A stretch of DNA of 64,000 bases from Chlorella sorokiniana (GCA_025917655.1 CP084620.1:2914001-2978000), one strand, 5' to 3'. Numbered from the stretch's first letter, positions 22,401 to 34,520 are shown. Translations and numbers: made by a program. Notes: generated by a model not told the origin, from the letters alone.

Positions 22401-25400
22401 CGTAGGCAGGCCGCGGGCGCCGCCAGCGGCAGCGGCACGCCGCGGCTGCCCCGCACGGCGGCGTTCACGGCGGCGCCAAAGGCGTTGAGCCAGTCCACCG
22501 GGCTCTTGCCCTGCAACGGTTCTCGGCGGAACAAACAGGCAGAATGAGGATTGCCGTGGCGCAACGTGCTGCGTCAGCAAGGGCCCTGCCACGTGACGGC
22601 AGCAGCGGAGGGCACGGCGCCCTGACCGGCCACCAGGCTGCGCGCAAACGGCAGCATGCACAGCCGCCTGAACCTGCCGCCAGCCCCTGCCTGCCCAAGA
22701 GACCAGTGACACTGTGATCAATTCACACAACCCCGAATGCCAGGATTGCCACTGTCGCTGCAAGCAGTCAAGCCCACCTGCATGCGGATGAGGCTCTGGC
22801 CCGCGGAGCGCGCGCAGCCGCGCGTGCAGGGCACCGCCGTCGCCACCGCCTGCGTGACCAGCTGCCGGGCGGATCCGTGGCTGATGCCGGCGGCACGCAC
22901 ATCCTCGGGCCGCTCAGGATCCACCCTGGGGTGTGTGTGTGTGTGTGAGTGTGGGTTGTAGTGGTGGTGGTGGGGGCGGGCGGCAAGGACAGGCGGGTTG
23001 AGGTCAGTTGATGCCCTCAGTTGACACACACACGAAAACGGTGCGGGTGCAGGATTCCTTCAGACCATGTGCATGGCCGGAGGGCGGTACCGCCAGCTCA
23101 CCAGATGTCCCACTCCTGGGCGATGGGGCGGTACCCGTACCGGTTGGGGAGCAGTACGGATTGCAGGTACCGCTCAACCTTGTCAGCAGCCTCCGAGTGC
23201 CCGCGCCGCCGCAGTCCGGCCACCAGCCTTGAGCCCTGTGCCTCCTGCTCTTCCTCCTGATCCTTCGCGTGGGAAGCGTCTCCAGCTGGACACGCGCCGC
23301 TCCCTGCGGCAACCATCTCCTGCTGCACCGGTGCCGCGGTGGGGTCGTCGCCATCCACCTCGCCAGCTGGCGCCGCGACATCCGCCGCCGCCGCATCAGG
23401 CGCAACCGCCGCTGAAGGGGCCACCGCCGCCGCTGCGGCCCGCAGGTCTTCGCCGGCTGCTTTCAGCGCGGCGGCGGCGCTGTCGTCGCCGTCGGGAGGC
23501 CTTTCGCCGGGCTGCAGCTGCGATGTACTGCCGCTGCGTACCGCCCCGTACGCCGCCAGCACAGGGTTGTTCTCCAGGCAGGTCATGAGGGCCAGGTGGA
23601 GGCGGGCAAGGCCCTGCTTGCGCCGGCTGCTGGCCAGCAGCTTCAGGCTGGCTGCCAGGCTGCGGGCAGGGCAGCAGAGCAGGACAGCACGAGGTGCTGC
23701 TCAGCCACACCAGCACATGCCTTGTCTTGCCAAGGCTGGCTGTTGCAGGCAGCACACGGCCCGAAGCAGGCCCTCAGCAGCCAGCATGTGATTGTTACAA
23801 CCCACAGGAGCATGTGTATGTCACAACTCGGCAAGTTTTAGTTCAGCAGGGAGCGGTGCAAGCGCTGAAGGGCAGCGCACCGCTTGGCGCTGGCAAAGGC
23901 TTGAGGGTCCTCCCGCCGCAGCAGGCCCTGCCAGCGGCGGTCGCCCAGCAGGCTCAGCGCGGCGCCCATGAAGGCTGCAGCGGCGGCGGTGGGGGAGCGG
24001 GGCAGGCCCGCAAGTCAGCAGGGGCAGAAAGAGGCGCCATCCGGCCGGCACAGGGGATGCATCGGAGCCAGAGCGAAGCCCAAGCGCTTGATGGCTGGGT
24101 TTTCTTTGGTAAGGAAGGGAGAACAGAGGGTGGACGCTGGCGGCCACAGAGGCAGGCAGGGCAGCAGCAGGGCCAGCCAGAGCCAGCACTTTCCAGCCCC
24201 CTTCCGGATCGAAGAGGGTATCTCACCCCCGTGGCCGTAGGAATGCAGGTGCAGCGGGAGCGGCGCCAGCGGAACCTCCAGCAGCAGCCCCTCCCGCAGC
24301 GCATCCGGCAGCTCGTCGCCGCCCTTCGGCGCCGCCCCCGGGGCATCCAGCGTCGGAAGTGCGCCTCCTCCACATCCCCCACCCCTCGCTCCTCGTCGCC
24401 TGCTACAGGACCTCCGGAGGCGTCTGCGGCGCTCGGCGCCTTCCAAGACAGCAGGCGGATGAAGGTGCGGGCGGCGGCCAGGCCGCGGGTGGCGGCCAGC
24501 GAGCGAGCCGCCGCCGCCGCCTGCTCTGCCGTCAGCAGCGAGGAGGCGGGCAGCAGCAGCGGGCGGTAGCTGAGTTGCAGGGTGAGGCTGCCATCTCGGA
24601 ACGGCGGCGAGCTGTCTGTGTGGTGCAGAGGGTCTGGCATGGCGGCATCCGCCTCGGCGGCTCCCGCTGGCGCGTGCTGCCCTTCCTCCCCTCCTTGCGT
24701 TTGCTGGTTGCCAGCCCCTGTGGGCATCTCAATCACTATGTGCGCGGCTGCTGGCGTCCGGAGTCTCACAGAACTCTCCATCGCTGCTGCCTGCCGATGC
24801 TGCTGCTCCTGCTGCACATCTTGCAGCTCCGGGTGCTCTGTCTCGTGCTGCTTCTGTTCTGAGCTTGACTGCACCTGCTGCTGCCGCCCCATACCTGGCT
24901 GCGCCTGCTGCTGCCGCTGCTGCCCTTCCTGCTGTTGCTCGCTGCCCTGCGGCTGCTCGAAATGTGCAGCGCCCGCGGCAGCGCCCATCCCGCGCAGCGA
25001 GCGCCGTGCGGCCAGCGCCGACTCCACGGCGGCCTCCACCTCGGCATCCCCGCCTGCGAGTCTTCTGGGTGCTGCGCCGCCTGCCGCTGGTCCTCCCGCC
25101 GCGCCGCCTCCCCAAGCGTGCGCTCCACGGCGTGGGCCAGCCGCCCCGCGGCCCTCCTGCAGCGTCAGCGCCACGTGGCGCCACCCCTGCTCGTCCAGCG
25201 GCTGCTCCCCGTCCGCGCCGTCAGCGGCGGCGGCATCGGACGCCAGCAGCGGCAGGGGCAGCACGCCGAAGGCTGAGACGGTGCCCGAAGAGCACTGGGT
25301 GAGGCTGCGCACGTCTCGATCGTGCACCTGGTGGAAGGGGAGATTGGAAGGCAGCACCGAAAAACCGGAAGTTTGACAAAATACATTTAACTGTATGGTT

Positions 25401-25930
25401 GAGCCCAAGCAGCATGGCGGGGCTGGGGCTGCCCGTGAACATGCGCCGACGGCGGCAGGGCAGGGCGCAGGCGGTTGAGGGGCCACACGCACCCGCAACA
25501 GCAGCTCCGCTCCGGCCGGCTGCACCGCCACCCACGCCCCCAGGTACGCCGTGCTGCCGTGGCTGTAGGCGGCTGCCGAGGACCACTTGACGCCGTTCCC
25601 GAGGTGCACCTGTAGCGCAAGGGGGGCCGAGAGAAGTGCCTGGCAAGGCGCGTGCACGTGGTGCCGGCTGGCAACAGCTGCCGTCCATGCAACCACGCCC
25701 GGGAGGAAGGCTCGCTGCACGGTTTCAAGGCCTGTGGTCCTTTCACAATTGCCTTGATTGCGTACATCCCCATCTAAACCCGTTTCGAGTCCGCAACAAA
25801 CGCCAGCCGCGAGCCACCTGCCCCAAACCCGGCGTGCTCGCACCTCAGCCTTGATGACTGTGCCTGCTGCGGGCAGACCTTCCACGGCATGGAGACGCAG
25901 CTCGATACTCTGCTTCTGGCCCAAGCTCAT
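16419..25930 (-). CDS. Very large C2-domain protein with C-terminal membrane segments, unknown function
   Basis: A minus-strand series of exons in one direction, starting MSLGQKQSIELRLHAVEG (25930-25844), then 25609-25493 and a long exon from about 25325. The first ~150 residues have a C2 fold pattern (RLHAVEGLP, LGAWVAVQPAGAELLLR, VHDRDVRSL). A Gln-rich stretch follows, then helices (LLGDRRWQGLLRR, LAASLKLLASSRRKQGLARL), a second C2-like block near 22350-21380 (LHAVHGLP, RPYLKAKL), and an alpha/beta-like section at 20940-18500 (IYLDVKSAYSTPRDLE, VLFFHGLSGLENA, GQFVLFNGASFLADL). The last block has two hydrophobic spans (LALNILTVGFFTLCCLY, LLAFVLGMAVAVGLYSEL). Phases fit across the doubtful junctions near 23890 and 22960, which favours one gene; an in-frame stop at 23838 makes two genes possible. 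I do not recognise the whole protein. Confidence 0.5.
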
Positions 25931-26370
25931 GTTGCTAGCAAGCTGATAGGTCGTCCGGAGCAGCCATCGCGCTTGTGGATAGCGTGCAGATGTGTGGATG
26001 TTGAATGGCGTGCTGGGGGCTCCCGAAACCCATTTTCGTGGATCGTGGACGCCTGACCTGGCACCAGCGGTGACTTTTGTGTGTGGGACTGCGACAAGAG
26101 GATGATCACCACATTCATCTACGCGCCTGCAATCGTGAACCATCCATTTCCATGTGGAAACTGGCCAATTGCTGCCGCGCTGCCCCTTCCACAACCCTCC
26201 TCCGATCGTCGGCAGCCACGAGTTGCCTGGTCCGTCACTCGTTCACCCGCAACTCAGCGACGCTCCTGGCCGCCCGCCTGGCCGCCCATTGTTCAGAAGC
26301 ACGCTTTGCCTCTGCCCGCCGCCCTACCACCGCCGCCGCGTCTGTCGCGAGTGCCAGCGAGACGGCAGCC
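25931..26370. promoter_or_regulatory. Divergent promoter region, C2 gene and S9 peptidase gene
   Basis: A 440-base gap between two starts that point away from each other. No TATA box stands out. Part of it may be transcribed leader of the S9 gene, whose first codon (26371) is inferred from similarity only. Confidence 0.4.
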
Positions 26371-29300
26371 ATGCCGACTGAAGCGCTGCCCGGGAGTGGG
26401 TCAGCCCCATCACCAGCGAGCTCATCACCAGCTCGGTGAGCGGTGCCCCGCCGCAGCATCACCCGCTCCCACGCTGCCTGTAACGGCTGCCGGCCCACCG
26501 CCCGCTGCCTATCGCCCGCCGCCCGCCGCCGCTTCCTCACTTGCAGTCCAAGCGCCTCGGCTCCCCAGCCTTTGCCCCAAATGGCGACCTGTTCTGGCTG
26601 GAGGGTCGCCCTGCGGAGAAGGGGCGCCAGGTGCTGGTGCGACGGGCTGCAGGGGCGGCGCCCACGCCGACGTCACGCCCGGCCCGGACAGCGGCCTCAA
26701 CGTGCGGACGCGGGTGCAGGAGTATGGCGGCGGCGACTACGTGCTGGGCGGCTCCGCCGTGTACTTCTCCAACTTTGCGTGGGTGCAGCCAGCAGTGTTT
26801 GAAACGAACAGGGAGGGGGCAAGGGGGGCGGGGGGGACCTCGGCTGCGGCTGCGGCCGGCGGCCTGCTCTTGCCCCTGCCTTGCCTCACCTTGCTACCCT
26901 GGTAACCCCCACAAGATATTGTTTCTCAAATTGAACGATTTCAACACGCGCTATTCACCCACCCACCCACGCCGCGCCGCAACCCCCGCCCGCGCAGCGA
27001 CCAGCGGCTGTACGTTCAGGAGCTTCCTACTGGCGGCGAGCCCGGCCCCGCACGCCCGCTCACAGCCGAGGGCAGCGGGCTGCGCTTCGCCGATGCCGTG
27101 CTGGATGAGGGCCGCAACAGGTGGGCCGTGCGGGTCCCACGTGTGATGTGGCTGGTGTGTGTGTGGGTGGGGGCGCACTTTGGAGTTCCCACTGGAGTCC
27201 TGCTGTGCCGCTACCTGCCCCAAACAGAGCTGTAACAGCCATGACCCTGTGCTGCTGCTCGAACCCTCCCAACCAACTCTGCCCGTGGTTCTTCTCGCGC
27301 CCCCAGGCTCGTCTGCGTGGTGGAGGACCACAGCGGGGAGGGGGAGGCGAAGACAACTGTCGGCGCTGTGGGTGAGAGCTTTCTCTCAGCTTTCTTTCCT
27401 GTGCCAGCCCTGCGGCTGCCCTGCCCCAGCCATGCTTCAGCCTGGCTTTGGCTGCGGGCTGCAGCCTTGGCGGCACGTTCAAGCGCTGTCAGGGGCCGAG
27501 TTGTTGCCACTCTCCACGCTTTGGTTCTCCACACTTTGGTTGCGCTACCGCGCTGCACCTAGCCTGTCACTTACCCTGCCTGGTCACAGATCTGGCGACT
27601 GGTGCCGTCACCACGCTTGTCGAGGGCGCCGACTTCTACGCAACTCCGCGCCTCAGCCCAGACGGCTCCCGGTGCGCCGCCCGCCGACTGGATTCCAAGG
27701 CAACTGCCCTGGGGCCCCGCCCGCCCTGCTCCTTGGGCCCCCTTGCGGCCGCCATCCCTGCTAATCTGCCAGCACTGCACCTGCTGCGCTCTCCACCCCG
27801 ATACCCCAGGAGTGGAACATCTTGTCGCAACAAACAAATTCCTTGGCCCCTTTACTTGCCGCCGCCGCCCAGCATATACGATTTCCTTCACTTCTGCGCC
27901 CCCTGTAGGCTGGCCTATGTGAGTTGGGACCACCCCAACATGCCCTGGGACGACACGGCGCTGTGGGTGGCTGAGGTGGCGGCCGATGGCGGCCTGTCGG
28001 GGCACAGCCAGGTGGGCTGGGTTGGGCGCGTGTGGCCGGGAGGGTGGGAGGCTGGGAGGCAGGCGCAGCGCTGTCTGCTGCTGCCTGTCCACGCGAGACT
28101 TGCCGCCCGCCATTGCACGGTCCCTGAGTGGCCTGCCTGCACACGCTTTGCCAGCGGCCTGCGACGTGCGCCAATGCGCATCAGACGTCGAGCCTTGCTA
28201 GTGTTATGTTGCGGCCTCCCCCGCCTTGCAGCAGAACGCTCCTTCCGCACCCCCAAACAAACAAAACAAACGAAATGAGAAACATGGCCCTTCCCCCGTT
28301 TTTACCGCTCAGGTTGCGGGCGGCCCTGGAGAGTCGGTTGTGCTGCCGCAGTGGGGCCCCGATGGCCGCCTTTACTTCATTTCCGACGCCCGGACGGGTG
28401 GTGGAACCTGAAGACGTTGGGGGAGGATGGGCAGGTGAGTCTTTTTGTGTGTGGTGGCGGTGGTGGGCGGGGTGGCGGGTGGCTGGACTGGCGGTGTTGC
28501 TGAGCACAGCTTGGCAGCGCTCATCGTCCAAGCTGTGGCCCATCCTGGGCAGGTCGAGGCCGTGCTGCCAATGGAAGCCGAGTTCGCCTCCCCCATGTGG
28601 ATCTTCGGCCAGAAGTGAGCGGCGCTGCTGTCGCCAGGGAACGTGCACCTGCCCTGGCCTGCCTCAGGGCTGTGCAACCGCTGTCAGCAGAAGTGCCGCA
28701 TGAAAAGCGCACTGGAAGTCAAGCTCCAAAGCCGCGCTTCTCCCTTGCGAGTGCCGCTGCAGGCCCTTCCACGTGCTGAGCAGCGGCCACATCCTTGCTG
28801 TGTACAACGATCCCAAGAAAGCAGGTGCTTTCAGAGCTGCAGCCAAGCTGCTGCGTCTTGTTGCCTGCTGACCTCCCGCCCAGTGCTGGCTGCCCCGTTG
28901 TGGAAAACACTTTGCGCAGCCGCGCCGTCGCCGCTTGCCCTGCCGGCTGCCGGCCAGTTACTTAAGCAGCAAGGTGTTGTGGCCGCGTGCTGCGCCCTGC
29001 CCAGGCGCCACCCTGGCCCTCATCGACCCAGCCACCAAGTCGGTTCGGGAGCTCTCCACCCCTTACACCTCCTTTGGCGCCCCCAGGCTGGCCGTTCATG
29101 AGGTGGGGATGGCGGCTTGCGAGAAGGGGGTGGAAGAGGAAGGGCGGGGGGGGGGGGGGGGGATATGCCCCTCAGCGCGCCTGCTGTCACCCAGCCCACC
29201 TTGCTCCAGGCGTGTGCTGCCCCACTCGCCGTCGCACAGGCCAGCGGCAAGGTGCGGCTGGCCGCCTCCGTGGGCAGCTCGCTGGCGTCCGGCGCCATCG

Positions 29301-32300
29301 CGCTGCTGGAGGCGCAGGGGGTGGAGGGGCTGTCGGGCAGCGGCCCCGCCGACTGGCAGGTGGTCCAGCCCTCCTCGTCCATCAAGGTGCGTGTGGGGAC
29401 AGAAAAGGCTTCCCAAGGCGAGGCGGGCCGTTCGGTGTGCCCCGGCAGCCCCTTGCCTCGGCTCCGTGCTAAGGCGGAAGCTTCACCTGGAGGCCAGCCG
29501 GCGCCGCCTGCTTGTTGCCGAGCGCTGTCCAGTGGTCACAAGTTGCCTGCATGCGATGCGTGTACTGCCCTTGCTGTACCGCAGGTGGACCCGGGGTACC
29601 TGTCTGAGCCGGTGGCAGTGGAGTTTGCCACCGAGGGCGGCCTCACAGCCTTCATGAACTACTATGCTCCGCGCAACAAGGTGCGCCCCTGCTGCGTCTC
29701 TCTCTTGCTGCCCTGCGTGCTGCGGCTCTGGCAGCGCTCGATGCGGATGGCGTTTGGAGATGGCAGCTGTCGCCCGTCCGCACCCTGCCCTCGGGCCTCT
29801 GCGCTGCCCTTGACCCCCTCCCCACGCAACAACACAACGCAACAACAAAGAAAGCACAAAAAACAGCACCCCCACCACCTGCAGGACTTCGCCCCGCTGC
29901 CGGGCAGCCTGCCGCCGCTGCTGGTGAAGATCCACGGGGCCCCACCTCTCAGGCCAGCACCGCCTTCTACCTGGGCCTGCAGTACTGGACCAGCCGGGGT
30001 GGGCGGCCGGTCCTGCCTGTGTCTGCATGTGTGGGGTGGGGGAGGGGGGCACTGTGTGCCTGTGCATGTGTGTGTATGTGGGGTGGTGGTGGAGTGGCAG
30101 TGAAAGAGTGTGGTGGTGGTTTGAAGTATGTGGGTGGGTGGGTGGGTGGGTGTTTCGTGCAAGCTAGCTCTGGTCTCATGCGCTTTCTGCTGTGCTGCTC
30201 TGCGCTAACCCACCCATCGACCCGCCCCACCTCCTGCTAACCAACCCACCCACCCACCCCACCACACCACACCACACCACACCACACCACACCACACCAC
30301 AGGCTTTGCCGTGGCGGACGTCAACTACGGGGTTCCACGGGGTATGGCCGCGCATTCCGCAAGCGGCTGGCGGGCCAGTGGGGCATCGTGGATGTAGACG
30401 ACTGCTGCAACGCTGCACGCCACCTGGCGGAGCAGGTGGAATGCTGGTGTGCTCGCCATGGGGCCTGTGGGTGTGGGTGTGGGTACGGTAGGGGTCCCTG
30501 TGCCTATGGGCAGCTGCAGTGTTGGTGCTAGCACGAGTGCCTGACTCAGGTCCCTGCTGCTGTGCCTTGGCCGGCTCTGCCATTGCTGGTTTCTCACCTA
30601 GCTGCCGTGCACGTCCTCGTTCACTCAAGCCCCATAATCTCCCCGCTGCCGCGCCCTTCAATGCATCACAGGGTCTGGCCGACCCCCAGCGCCTGTGCAT
30701 CGACGGCGGCAGCGCGGGGGCTACACCACCCTGGCCTGCCTGGCCTTCAGGTGAGGCGGCCAGGCTGTGCCAGCAGCAGACTTAAAGCGCTGCTTGCGCG
30801 TGAGTTTTGCATGAGCTCCGTCCGGGGGCAGGCTTGTCGGCAGGGGCGGAGAGATGCGGGCGGAGTCTTTGCTGCCGCTGCGGACGAGCGGCTCGCCGTT
30901 CAGGCCAGCTGGCAATCGCCTGCCGCTGCGTTCCTGCTGCAGGGACGTGTTTGCCGCGGGCTCCAGCCACTACGGGGTGGCCGACACCGAGTTGCTGGCA
31001 AGGGGTGAGCCAGGGTGATGTGTGTGTTTGGTAGTGTGTGTGCGCGTGTGTTTGTTTGAGGGGGTAGGGGGCGGCGCGCACAGCCCCTGCCAACGTGGGA
31101 AGGGTACCTGCTGACCGCCAAACACAAGCCTGCCTCCCAATGGTAGAGCATGGTGAATGCTGAACAACCCGTCTGCTCTCCCAACCCAACCCGCCCGCTC
31201 TCCACCAGACACGCACAAGTTTGAGTCGCGCTACCTCGACGGCCTGATTGGTCCCTACCCAGAGGTGGGCTGCCAGGGGTGCCCGCCCGCCTCCTCAGTG
31301 GGCTCACCCGCCCACCTGCCATTGCCTGCCGCTGCCCGTGCGCTGCGGCAACTCTGCTGCGGGGTGCCTCGCAGCAGTTGCTCCGCAGCTGCGAGCCGAG
31401 GCCTGCTCATGGCCTGGTTGCTTCGTCCACGTCCGCGATGAGCGTGCGCTGTGATGCCACCCGTACCGCAGGCCAAGGAGGTGTACCGCGAGCGCAGCCC
31501 CATCCACGCGCTTGACCGCTTCACCCGCCCCGTGGCCTTCTTCCAGGTCAGCAGCAGGGGCCCCCACCAGCCCGGCGCCGCTTCTCGCTCTTGCTCTGCT
31601 GAGACCTGCGCTGCGCCCGAGGAACGGAACAGTTGCTCAGAGTAGCACAGAGCGCTTCACTGCCCGTTGCCTCCGCCACTGGCTCCCCGCCCCCGCATGC
31701 CGCCCTGTCCCCCACCAGCCGCCAACTTACTGACTGAGCTTGCTGCTGCACTTCTTCACTTCACCACTCACTCACTCACTTTCTTCACTTCACTCTTCCT
31801 GCCTGCGCTCTGCTTTCTTCCCCGCCGCAGGGCCTGGAGGACAAGGTGGTGCCCCCAACCAGGCTGAGCTCATGTTCCAGGCGCTGAAGGAGCGCGGCAT
31901 CCCTGCTGCCCTGGTCCTGTTTGAGGGAGAGCAGCACGGCTTTCGGCAGGCCCCCAACATCAGGCGCGCTCGCTGCAGCATGCTCGTTTATGACGCTGCA
32001 GCAGCAGAGAGCAGTGCAGGCCAGGGGCATGCGGAAGCTTCTTTTTGCAGTTGTGGCGGGGCCTTTGCAGCTTGTGGGGTGCAAGTGCAATGCAGCCCTC
32101 GTTCAGCTCCCGGCGGCAGCCAGCGCCTCCCCACCTTCCCGCAAGGTTGCGGTCGGGGAGGGCTTCCAGCTCCCGCCCTCTGCTGCTGCCCACCTGCATG
32201 CGCAACTTTCTTCCGTGCCCCCCGCCCCCACCCCCTCTGCAGGCAGGCTCTGGACGGCGAGCTCTTCTTCTACGGAGCGGTGCTGGGCTTCAGCCCCCCA

Positions 32301-32353
32301 TGCCCGACGACTTTGAGCCGCTTGAAATCGCCAACGCGCCGCAGCGGCAGTAG
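26371..32353 (+). CDS. S9 family serine peptidase, acylaminoacyl/dipeptidyl-peptidase-like
   Basis: A two-domain serine peptidase (beta-propeller plus alpha/beta hydrolase) of the plant S9C type. About 20 exons; key ones are 26547-26778, 26998-27120, 27307-27371, 27590-27671, 27909-28011, 28313-28434, 28553-28614, 28763-28824, 29005-29102, 29240-29386, 29585-29680, 29885-29998, 30303-30435, 30672-30750, 30943-31004, 31209-31264, 31472-31546, 31831-31963 and 32243-32353. Propeller blocks include [19 protein letters not shown] and [20 protein letters not shown]. The catalytic set is visible: nucleophile in DGGSAGGY (exon at 30672), Asp in GLEDKVVPP and His in GEQHGFR. It ends IANAPQRQ. Several frames break by one base at G or C runs (e.g. 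28400, 29938, 30332, 30720, 31850, 32300). The intron after 31963 seems to have a GC donor. The first exon and start are tentative. Confidence 0.9.
30131..30300 (+). repeat. Complementary (GGGT)n and (ACCC)n/(CCACA)n arrays inside one intron
   Basis: Within the S9 intron 29999-30302, a TGGGTGGGTGGGTGGGTGGG run at 30131-30152 faces a complementary ACCCACCCACCC run at 30244-30260, which is followed by about eight CCACA units reaching the splice acceptor. The G array is a perfect quadruplex motif in the transcript, and the two arrays could pair as a hairpin. Confidence 0.75.
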
Positions 32354-32766
32354 CTTGCAAGTGGAATTTGACACAGCGTCTGGCCCATATGGCAAAACAC
32401 AGACTGCCCTCATCCCTGATCTGTTTCCTGCACATAACCAGAGTTATGGCTTAAGCTTGCCACTGGCCAGTGATGGTGTTATTTACATTGGCCGGCATGG
32501 ACACACTCTGCTGGGCGGCGGGGAGGATGGTTCTTGGAAAGGGGGGCACCGATCTACAGCATAGCAGCAGAAAGGGATCGGGCAGTGGATTGGACAACAA
32601 AGGAGAACTGGCAAGCCTTTGGCGGCTGCAAAACGACTGCAAGTTAAGACTGCGTGCGGCGTATTGCTCTGCAAAAGAAGGCACAGCTTGGGCCATGCAG
32701 CTCTCTGCGATGAATGGCTGCACTGTGCTGGGCGGCCTCACAGCGCTGACGCGGATGGTGCGGTTC
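32354..32766. other. Convergent 3' spacer
   Basis: No gene is seen between the S9 stop and the stop of the minus-strand gene at 32767. TTACA at 32483-32487 would read TGTAA on the minus strand and could be the poly(A) signal of the latter, about 280 bases past its stop. Confidence 0.4.
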
Positions 32767-34057
32767 TCATGTGTCACGCACCGGCGGGGCGGATTCCATC
32801 GCCGGCGTGGCGGTCACGGGAGTGGCAGCGCCACCCGCTGGCGGCTCGTCGTCGGGCCGGTGGCGCTTGGCGGTGGGCGGGTCGGCGCGGCAGGCGCCTG
32901 GGGCAAAGCCTGCACGTGGGCCTGTCTCGCCATCACCGCCGTCGCCACCGCCGTCGGCCGTCGCCACAGAGTCGGCGGGGGCTGCAGCAGTGCCACCCGC
33001 GGCCTTAGAACTGCCGCAGATGTCGATAAGTTCCTTGACGGCCTTCACTGCTTTTTCGATCTCCCCATAGCGCTCCTTAAGCTCCTGCTCATCGGCCTCG
33101 CCTTCGAGCCCCGCCCTGAGCGCGTTCTCCATCTGCACCAAGTCAGAGAGCAACGTTCGTCAATAAACTGGTGTGGCCCATCCAGTGGCATTTCAGAGAC
33201 GTGTGTGTGTGTGTGTGTTTGCGCGCGCGCGTGTTTTTTTGGGGGGGGGGAGGGGGGCTGCCCCGAGCACAGCCTTTCCCAGATCTAGCAGCACCGGCAC
33301 CTTGGTCTTGCCCAGCAGCTGCAGCATCAGCACGTGGTGCAGCGTCGCCTTGCCCTCGATGTGGTAGTCGGTGGGGAAGTAGTTGGGCAGCATGACATAG
33401 TTGGCAGGGTGGTCCTTGCCGCCAGTGGCCGGGCTGATGATGTGGTAGACATCAAAGTCCTCGGGCAGCAGGTTCCACTCAGCCAGGTACACCGCGCACA
33501 GCTCCTTAGTCTGCAGGCACAAGCGGGGACGCTTAGGAGATGTAGGGCACCGTTGGCCCCTTCGCAAAGCCTGACACCTTTATCCAAACTGTCCCAAACA
33601 GAGTTGGCAGGTTGCCAAGAATCGCCGCTCACCAGTGTACGGCCTATTGCCCGCCTCGCAGCCTCAATCTTCTTCAGCTCTTGCCGCCACTTTTTAGGGA
33701 CCCTGCTTGAGATGGCGAGCGTGTAACCAGCGGGGGGTTGACCCCGCCTGCTGTATGGGTCGGCGGCGGTGCAGGGACAGGGGGCGGCTGGGCAGGCGGT
33801 GGGTTGTGCATCAGCTTGTGCACCAGAACAGGCTTCTCGCCCTTATCATCAAGGCCCTCGCGCCTCAGCATCTGCCGCAGCAGGCTGCAGTGCTTCACTC
33901 TGCTGTAGGTCATCCTGCCCATCACGTGCAGCTTCTCGGCAACCTGCAGCTTGGAGCCCCGTGTGGAGATCCCCGCCAGCGGGCCATGCGCCACCACGTC
34001 GGCCTTGTCCAGGTACATCCACCGCTGCACCGGCACGATGTCGCGATCGGCTGGCTC
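32767..34057 (-). CDS. Unknown protein with HNH-like segment and charged coiled tail
   Basis: Three clear minus-strand exons: 34057-33633, 33510-33301 and 33132-32767. The first carries PVQRWMYLDKADVVAHGPL, a conserved-looking block MGRMTYSRVKHCSLLRQMLR, a Pro-rich linker and WRQELKKIEAARRAIGRTL (one base appears missing at a C run near 33740). The middle exon reads LAEWNLLPEDFDVYHIISP, then ATGGKDHPANYVMLPNYF; a D-x-x-HI..GG.DH..NYVMLP arrangement recalls HNH endonuclease cores. The last exon is a charged helix (LEGEADEQELKERYGEIEK) and a low-complexity tail. No good ATG is found at the 5' end; an upstream exon may be missed, or translation may start at the Met at 34018. Nuclease activity is only a guess from the motif. 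Confidence 0.55.
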
Positions 34058-34149
34058 CTGCGACGGGAGCGCCAGCTTTGGTGGGGCTAAAACGGCAGCA
34101 TAACAGCAGAGGCCACAAGTTCACCGGTGGTGCACCCGCAGCGTGGTGG

Positions 34150-34520
34150 GATGTTCACACTAGTAATTTCGGTCCATTTTCACCCAATTTTTCACCCCCT
34201 TCCCCACAAGCCAAAAGGAGTTTTACTACCTTTTGAGATCACCCTCTTTATTGGGCAGTACCTACTTATTCACCCCAAAATATTTGATGGTGACATGCTT
34301 TTTTACTGGGTGAAAAGCGTGCTTACCACCTTTTCAGCAGAAAGTGGTGAAATAAGAGGTGATAGGAAAGGCAGTATAAAATCCAGTAATTCTCAGCAAC
34401 CAAATTATTCACCTGCTAATCTAGCAGGTTATAATAGCTGGTGAAGCCCTTTGTCCCCCTTTTCAACCCGCTTCTTAACCAGCTGCCCTTTATTCCCATT
34501 CTGCATCTATAAACTGCGCT
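34150..34520. repeat. AT-rich foldback sequence, MITE-like
   Basis: An imperfect inverted repeat pairs about 34217-34252 with 34349-34383 (for example ATCACCCTCTTTATT against AATAAGAGGTGAT). TTCACC and its complement GGTGAA recur at least eight times, and a short perfect palindrome (ACCTGCTAATCTAGCAGGT) lies at 34411-34429. No target-site duplication or transposase was seen. It could be a remnant of a small non-autonomous DNA element or a structured RNA. Confidence 0.45.

Noticed and set aside
23838-23840. In-frame stop that would end the C2 gene after its first third
   Set aside because: A GT donor a few codons earlier (near 23890) joins in phase to the exon at about 23660 and continues a helical protein, so the stop is probably intronic; kept as an alternative.
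34127-34444. 105-codon plus-strand frame in the AT-rich island
   Set aside because: No domain, no splice context and internal inverted repeats; better explained as chance in AT-rich foldback DNA.
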